Source: Cycas panzhihuaensis (taxonomy: Eukaryota > Cycadophyta). Taken from it: a stretch of 64,000 nucleotides of DNA. A program made the translations under genes and the position numbers. The stretch lies in assembly GCA_023213395.1 (NCBI GenBank), contig CM041465.1:34107741-34171740 (forward strand). The letters are read 5' to 3'. Position 1 is the stretch's first letter; the number at the start of each line of letters is the position of its first letter. Shown here piece by piece: positions 60,130-64,000 of this stretch. The notes beneath the pieces are model-generated. The model saw only the letters and a list, made by a program, of their open reading frames with translations, was not told the DNA's origin and made no database searches.

Positions 60130-60530
60130 TTTGAATTAGACTCCCTAATTGGCCAATCCATCAGTTGCCCCATTACCTTCCCTATATGTGTGTATCACCT
60201 AGATATTTTCTATCCTTTAAATATCCTCTTTAACATCATCAATCATAGCTCTATATCTCCAGTTTGGCTCTACATCCCCTCTGATTAGTTTTACTACGTT
60301 CAACAAATCCCCTTCCAAAATCACCTTGTCATACCCCTCTAGGGAGATTAGGTCCAAATCTCTTCCCATCACATTCAGCTCAACTCTATGACTGGTTTGA
60401 GTTCCATAGTAGTCGACGAAGGCCCAAATCACCTTCCCTTCATCATTTTTTCACACCCCTCCACCCCCTGCTTCACTAGGGTTAACTTTTTTTTCCCTTT
60501 CAAAATTGATTTTGGCCTAACTCTTAGGGG
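60130..60530 (-). pseudogene. LINE RNase H domain (archaeal/plant type)
   Basis: On the minus strand the frame reads AKINFEREKKVNPSEAGGGGV, then GKVIWAFVDYYGTQTSHRVELNVMGRDLDL, KVILEGDLLNVVKLIRG, WRYRAMIDDVKEDI, IQVIHTYREGNGATDGLAN (the Q is a stop in the copy). The F-D-G-A start is changed to F-E-R-E, so the first Asp is lost. Glu (HRVE), Asp (EGD) and the last Asp (GATD) remain. RNase H of this type at the ORF2 C-terminus is known in plant L1 elements. Only two or three stops occur. Confidence 0.82.
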
Positions 60531-60810
60531 GAGGGTGCCATCTATACTACCTTTTTTGAGTCATATTTATTTTAATATTCCTTACACCCCACCTCTTCAG
60601 GATCTTCTTTTCCTTATAAGGAATGGAGAATTCTTCCTCTTTCTTCAAAGTCTCTCTTAGGCTAGCGTCGATCATCCCAAAGAGCTTAGGCCCATCCATG
60701 TGTGTCTCTTGGAAGATAGTCCTATTCCTCTCTTTCCAAAGGTTCCACATCAACATAGGAAGTGAAGTTATCCACAAGGACCTAAGAGTTCTACATTTGA
60801 AAGGGCTCTT
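60531..60810 (-). pseudogene. LINE linker between zinc motif and RNase H
   Basis: The open minus-strand frame MWITSLPMLMWNLWKERNRTIFQ (60777 to about 60700) is the typical W-x-x-W-K-x-R-N-x-x-x-F segment that follows zf-RVT in plant L1 ORF2. The Lys-rich remainder shifts frame before RNase H. Confidence 0.78.
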
Positions 60811-61068
60811 CTATAAAATGATTAAATCCTCCATGTTATCAGGAACAACCCACTCTACTCCAAAAATGTTCCAGATCAGCTTCCACACCTCCCTAGAGAA
60901 AGAGTAGTGCAACAGGATATGATCAAGAGACTCCTCATCTTTCCAGCATAAAATACATTTGTTCACCATCAAGAAACCTCTTTTCTTTAGATTGTCAAGT
61001 GTAAGGATCTTATTCTTAAGGCATAACCACCAAAAGATGGCTACCTTAGGAGTAGGCCTATTTTCCAT
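60811..61068 (-). pseudogene. LINE zf-RVT zinc-binding region
   Basis: The frame gives KVAIFWWLCLKNKILTLDNLKKRGF, then CILCWKDEESLDHILLHYSFSREVWKLI. The C-x2-C and H-x4-H are present; the Cys usually found after the His is Tyr. This motif follows RT in plant L1 ORF2 proteins. Confidence 0.85.
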
Positions 61069-61841
61069 ACACCCCCTAGTACCTTAATCTTCTCTAGAAC
61101 TTTTTTGGAGATCTGGAATAGGTAACTAGATTTCACCAAATAATCCCCAAAGGAATGAGCCAGTCCTGATGCACTTACAGGGTGTCTAGGGATATAATTT
61201 TTTGCCAGCTCAAGTCTAAATACCTCAATCTACTCCTCATTCATACGTTTAAGGGGCATATCGTCAAAAGGCTTCAAATTCCTTATACCTCCTTCGGTCT
61301 CCCAGTAGTCCTTAACTTTCCTACTGTAAAGCCTTTCACAGGTATCCTAGAGGGGACTGATAGCCAATCTCTTCTTTAATTGTGGTTATCCACTCCATAC
61401 ATCCTCCTATAAGTTAATCCTCTCCCCATCCCCTATGCACCATTGGGCTCTTGTCACTAGTATCTTCCTCATGTAAGTTAAGTTCCTCCATATCGCAAAT
61501 CCTAGCTTACTTAAAAGATCATCACTTGGGTACTGCTTATCTTTGAGATATTTTTTTATACAATCACACACCATAAGATTTTATCCTTCTTGGACACTCT
61601 CCAACCCAACTTAGCCACTAAAGCCTTGTTGAAACAAGCAATTTTTTTAACATTTAGCCCACTGGCCCATTTGGGAAGGCACACTTTCTCCCAAGCCACT
61701 AAATAGATTCTATCCTTCTCCTCAACTTTGAACCATAAAAAAACTTTTTTGAATGGACTCTAACATATTAATCACCTTTACTGGACACCTAAATAGTGAC
61801 ATAATATAAGTTGGGACACTCTGAAGGGATGTTGTCAGTAG
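61069..61841 (-). pseudogene. LINE ORF2 region between RT and zinc motif
   Basis: By position this is the thumb and connection of ORF2. Short fragments are readable on the minus strand, such as WFKVEEKDRIYLVAWEKVCLPKWASG near 61735-61655, a common plant LINE phrase (W-E-x-V-C-x-P-K-x-x-G-G-L-G). Frames are broken. Confidence 0.75.
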
Positions 61842-63033
61842 CTAAAGTTTTCCATATTGACTAAGGAGCACTCCCTTCCAGCCAGCTAGTTTCATTTGCA
61901 TACAGTCAATAGTCATGTTCCACAGATCCTTCTCCATTCTGCCCATAAAGAGCGGCACTCCAAGGAATGGAGTCAGGAGATTCATAATGGGTATTTCAAG
62001 AATCCTACTAATTACTCTTTGGGTTCTCTCCATGGTGTTTAGGAAATATATGCTACTTTTATTAAGATTTATCTTCTAGTTCATCATAACCCTAAACCTT
62101 TCAAGCTTACTTTTTGTGGCTTTAGCTTCCATTATAGAAACCCTCCCTAGTAAGATATTATCATCCACAAAATGGCAATGGACTACATTATCCACCCTCG
62201 AGGTAGGTTTTAAACCCATAATCTTACCTACCTTTCTAGCCTCCTCCACAGACCTTCCTATTAACAATGAATAGGTACAGGGCTAAAGGATCCCCTTGCC
62301 TTAAGCCTCTAAAGCCTGGATAAAAAACTATCGAGGTGCCATCAACTATCACATAGAACTTTATAATGCAACTGTTTATCCAGTTCCCCCAGTAGTCACC
62401 AAAGCTAAACGCTTTGATACAATCCATCAAGCAGTCCTATGACACCCTCTCATAGGCCTTAGAGAGGTCAATTTTAACAATCATCCCATGCTCTTTCTTT
62501 TGGGAGGTCAAATGAATTATTTTATGGACCACAATTATATCGTCTAGAATCTATCTACGTTTGACAAAGCTATCCTGACTGCATGATATGATCAGTAGGA
62601 GGGTGCTCTTGAGCTTATTAGCTAGAATCTTCGATAAAATTTTATATTTTACATTACAAAGGCTAATAGGTCTATAGTCCTCCATACTTTTTGCATCTCC
62701 CTTCATTGGAATCAAGACTAAGAAGGTAGTCTGCCATTCTCCATGAACTTTGTCATTCTTATAAAATTCTATAACAACCTCTAAAAGATTATATTTGATA
62801 ATATCCCAATATTCCTGGAAAAAACCAAGGGGGAATCTATCTAGACCAAGAATTTTCTCCCTCTTCATACTAAAGACAACTCTTCTAACCTCTTCTAGTG
62901 AGATAGGGGCTTCTAAAACTCTGTTTATCTCTTCTCCTATAATTTTTGGGATTAAATCAAGAACTTCTCTCCTAGCCCCCCTATCCTGACATCCAAGTTC
63001 ATTGAACATATCTTGGAAGTAGTCCATTGCCAC
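61842..63033 (-). pseudogene. LINE reverse transcriptase
   Basis: The open frame 63033-62551 includes ISLEEVRRVVFSMKREKILGLDRFPLGFFQEYWDII, FLVLIPMKGDAKSMEDYRPISLCNVKYKILSKILANKLK and SQDSFVKRR (L1 RT fingers). FSFGDYWGNWINSCI, FRGLRQGDPLALYLF (62430-62236) and the catalytic FVDDNILLG near 62165 follow in another frame. The usual Y/F-A-D-D is F-V-D-D. Then comes LLTPFLGVPLFMGRM near 61960. Frameshifts break the protein at about 62540 and 62235. The enzyme would carry out target-primed reverse transcription. Confidence 0.9.
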
Positions 63034-63506
63034 TTCCTTTATGCCTTTCTATTCTAAAATTTCCTCACCATCATTATTAATCAATACTTTGATTTGGTTT
63101 TAGGATCTATGTTTTAGTGTGGTCATGTAAACGAATTTTGTATTTTTATCATCCTCGACTAGCCATAGGGCTCTAGATTTTTATTTCCAATGGATTTCCT
63201 CCTTTAAAAGGATTCCTTCTAGCTTATAGAGGAGATCTCTCTCATTTTAGTCTAAGGGCTGAGATCTTCCTTCCTCCTAGATCTTCACCTCCACCTCCTT
63301 GAGCTCCCTCAGGATCTTGCTCTTAATTTAAAAAATATTCCTTTAGGTTCTCTTATTCCAATCTTTAACCTAATGTTTCATCCACTTCAATTTTTTGGAG
63401 AACCTTAACATCGCATATCCTTCCATTAATTTCATCTACCACTCTTTGATTAGCTCTTGAAGGCCTAGGTCCTTAGTCCACATAAGCTCGAAGCAAAATG
63501 GGGCAC
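63034..63506 (-). pseudogene. LINE ORF2 linker between endonuclease and RT
   Basis: On the minus strand ALWLVEDDKNTKFVYMTTLKHRS-NQIKVLINNDGEEI is the usual L-x-D-G-D-K-N-T-x-F-F-H...R-N-x-I-x-x-L segment that lies before RT. Further up, Glu- and Lys-rich helices are readable with stops. It is cut by Copia1-3 at 63507. Confidence 0.8.
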
Positions 63507-63803
63507 TGAAACGAGTTAATATCATAAGGTCATTACATTAGTTGATTATTTCTAAAAATGGTCTTAAGTAAACTTTAAATTAGATCACTTAAGTAAAATG
63601 CACTTTCATGTGCATTATGTATAATTTCATTTCACTTAACTCTAATGCTCCATCTCTCAACATAAAAGTAAAAGCTCAATGGAGGAGGCTCATTCTTACC
63701 TCTCTATTTTGTGAGAGCTACTCAATTTCTCTCAAGTCTCTCTTGCTCCCATGTTTTCCTTGTATTTAGTGCATGGAGATAAAGGATGGATCCACTCTTT
63801 TCA
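63507..63803 (+). repeat. 5' LTR of Copia1-3
   Basis: 297 bp. It retains TG...CA ends. The TATA motif is changed to CATAAAAG. Confidence 0.92.
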
Positions 63804-64000
63804 TGTGGTGCTAGAGCTTACTTTCTCCATATTCCTCACCTATACTTACAATAGAGCTATCACTTCCTTCTTCCCCATAATCCATGTGGTGAAGGAGATT
63901 ATAAAAGTGGATTTAGAATTATTTTTAAGTTCTTATCATAGCATATTTAATATTGTTTGCTTTCCCTTTCTCTTTTAAAGGTTTGGAAGCATAATACAAG
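63507..64000 (+). mobile_element. Copia1-3, third Copia1 copy, cut by the window edge
   Basis: The LTR 63507-63803 starts TGAAACGAG and ends CTTTTCA and aligns with all four other Copia1 LTRs. A primer site follows (TGGTGCTAGAGCTT at 63806-63819) and then the start of the leader, so this is the 5' LTR of an element continuing to the right. It interrupts the LINE linker. The five bases before it are GGCAC. Confidence 0.92.

Larger units (their letters stand above)
59805..63506 (-). mobile_element. LINE (L1-type non-LTR retrotransposon), 3' part, minus strand
   Basis: It carries on the minus strand, in order, an endonuclease-RT linker, reverse transcriptase, zf-RVT zinc motif and RNase H domain, a 3' untranslated region and an A-rich tail. 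It is inserted in Gypsy C. Its 5' part (endonuclease, ORF1) would lie right of the Copia1-3 insertion, outside the window. No target-site duplication can be checked. Confidence 0.88.

Overview
The window is plant nuclear repeat DNA. I see no host gene, rRNA or tRNA. The evidence for a plant is the kind of elements present: Ty1/copia elements with initiator-Met primer sites, Ty3/gypsy elements resembling the Tat lineage, an antisense plant mobile domain (PMD) gene, and an L1-type LINE ending in an RNase H domain. The species cannot be named from the sequence; a large, retrotransposon-rich genome is likely. Most pol genes are pseudogenes, and many of their stops look like C-to-T changes (CAA, CAG, CGA or TGG to a stop).

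The layout is one long nest. Gypsy A, the oldest element, enters from the left and runs to roughly 59.3 kb. It is cut by Copia1-1 (113-7728, duplication GATTG) in gag, Copia1-2 (11744-19307, GTTCT/GTTCC) at the start of reverse transcriptase, and Gypsy B (26682-53606, ACAAT/ACAAC). Gypsy B's own 3' LTR is cut by a second copia family, Copia2 (44642-52948, AGAGC). To the right, a chromovirus-like gypsy fragment (about 59400-59804) is cut by a minus-strand LINE (59805-63506), which is cut by a third Copia1 copy (63507 to the edge). Two kilobase-scale AT microsatellites lie at 23307-25600 and 41009-42440.

Gypsy A and Gypsy B belong to the same family, so each helps to read the other. Their order is gag, protease, RT, RNase H, integrase, then a cargo zone of several kb, then the tract AAGGGGGTAG and the 3' LTR. 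The cargo zone holds a minus-strand gene with a plant mobile domain, a clean 114-bp GT-AG intron (in B) and a coiled-coil C-terminus. Head to head with it is a plus-strand ORF ending in an archaeal/plant-type RNase H domain. Plant Tat elements are normally described with that extra RNase H between the retroviral RNase H and integrase; here it lies downstream of integrase, beyond the antisense gene. The spacer between the two divergent genes carries a 28-bp palindrome centred on GGTACC, and the same architecture recurs in the LTRs. Together these suggest a co-regulated two-gene accessory module, which is the most interesting signal in the window.

The three Copia1 copies share a 296-299 bp LTR, and the two complete copies share a 2-kb leader with a 190-bp tandem duplication. 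Those two copies also share several in-frame stops at the same codons, suggesting spread from a defective source or repeated mutation at the same sites. Copia2 is different: its LTRs are close, but its genes are broken mainly by single-base indels.
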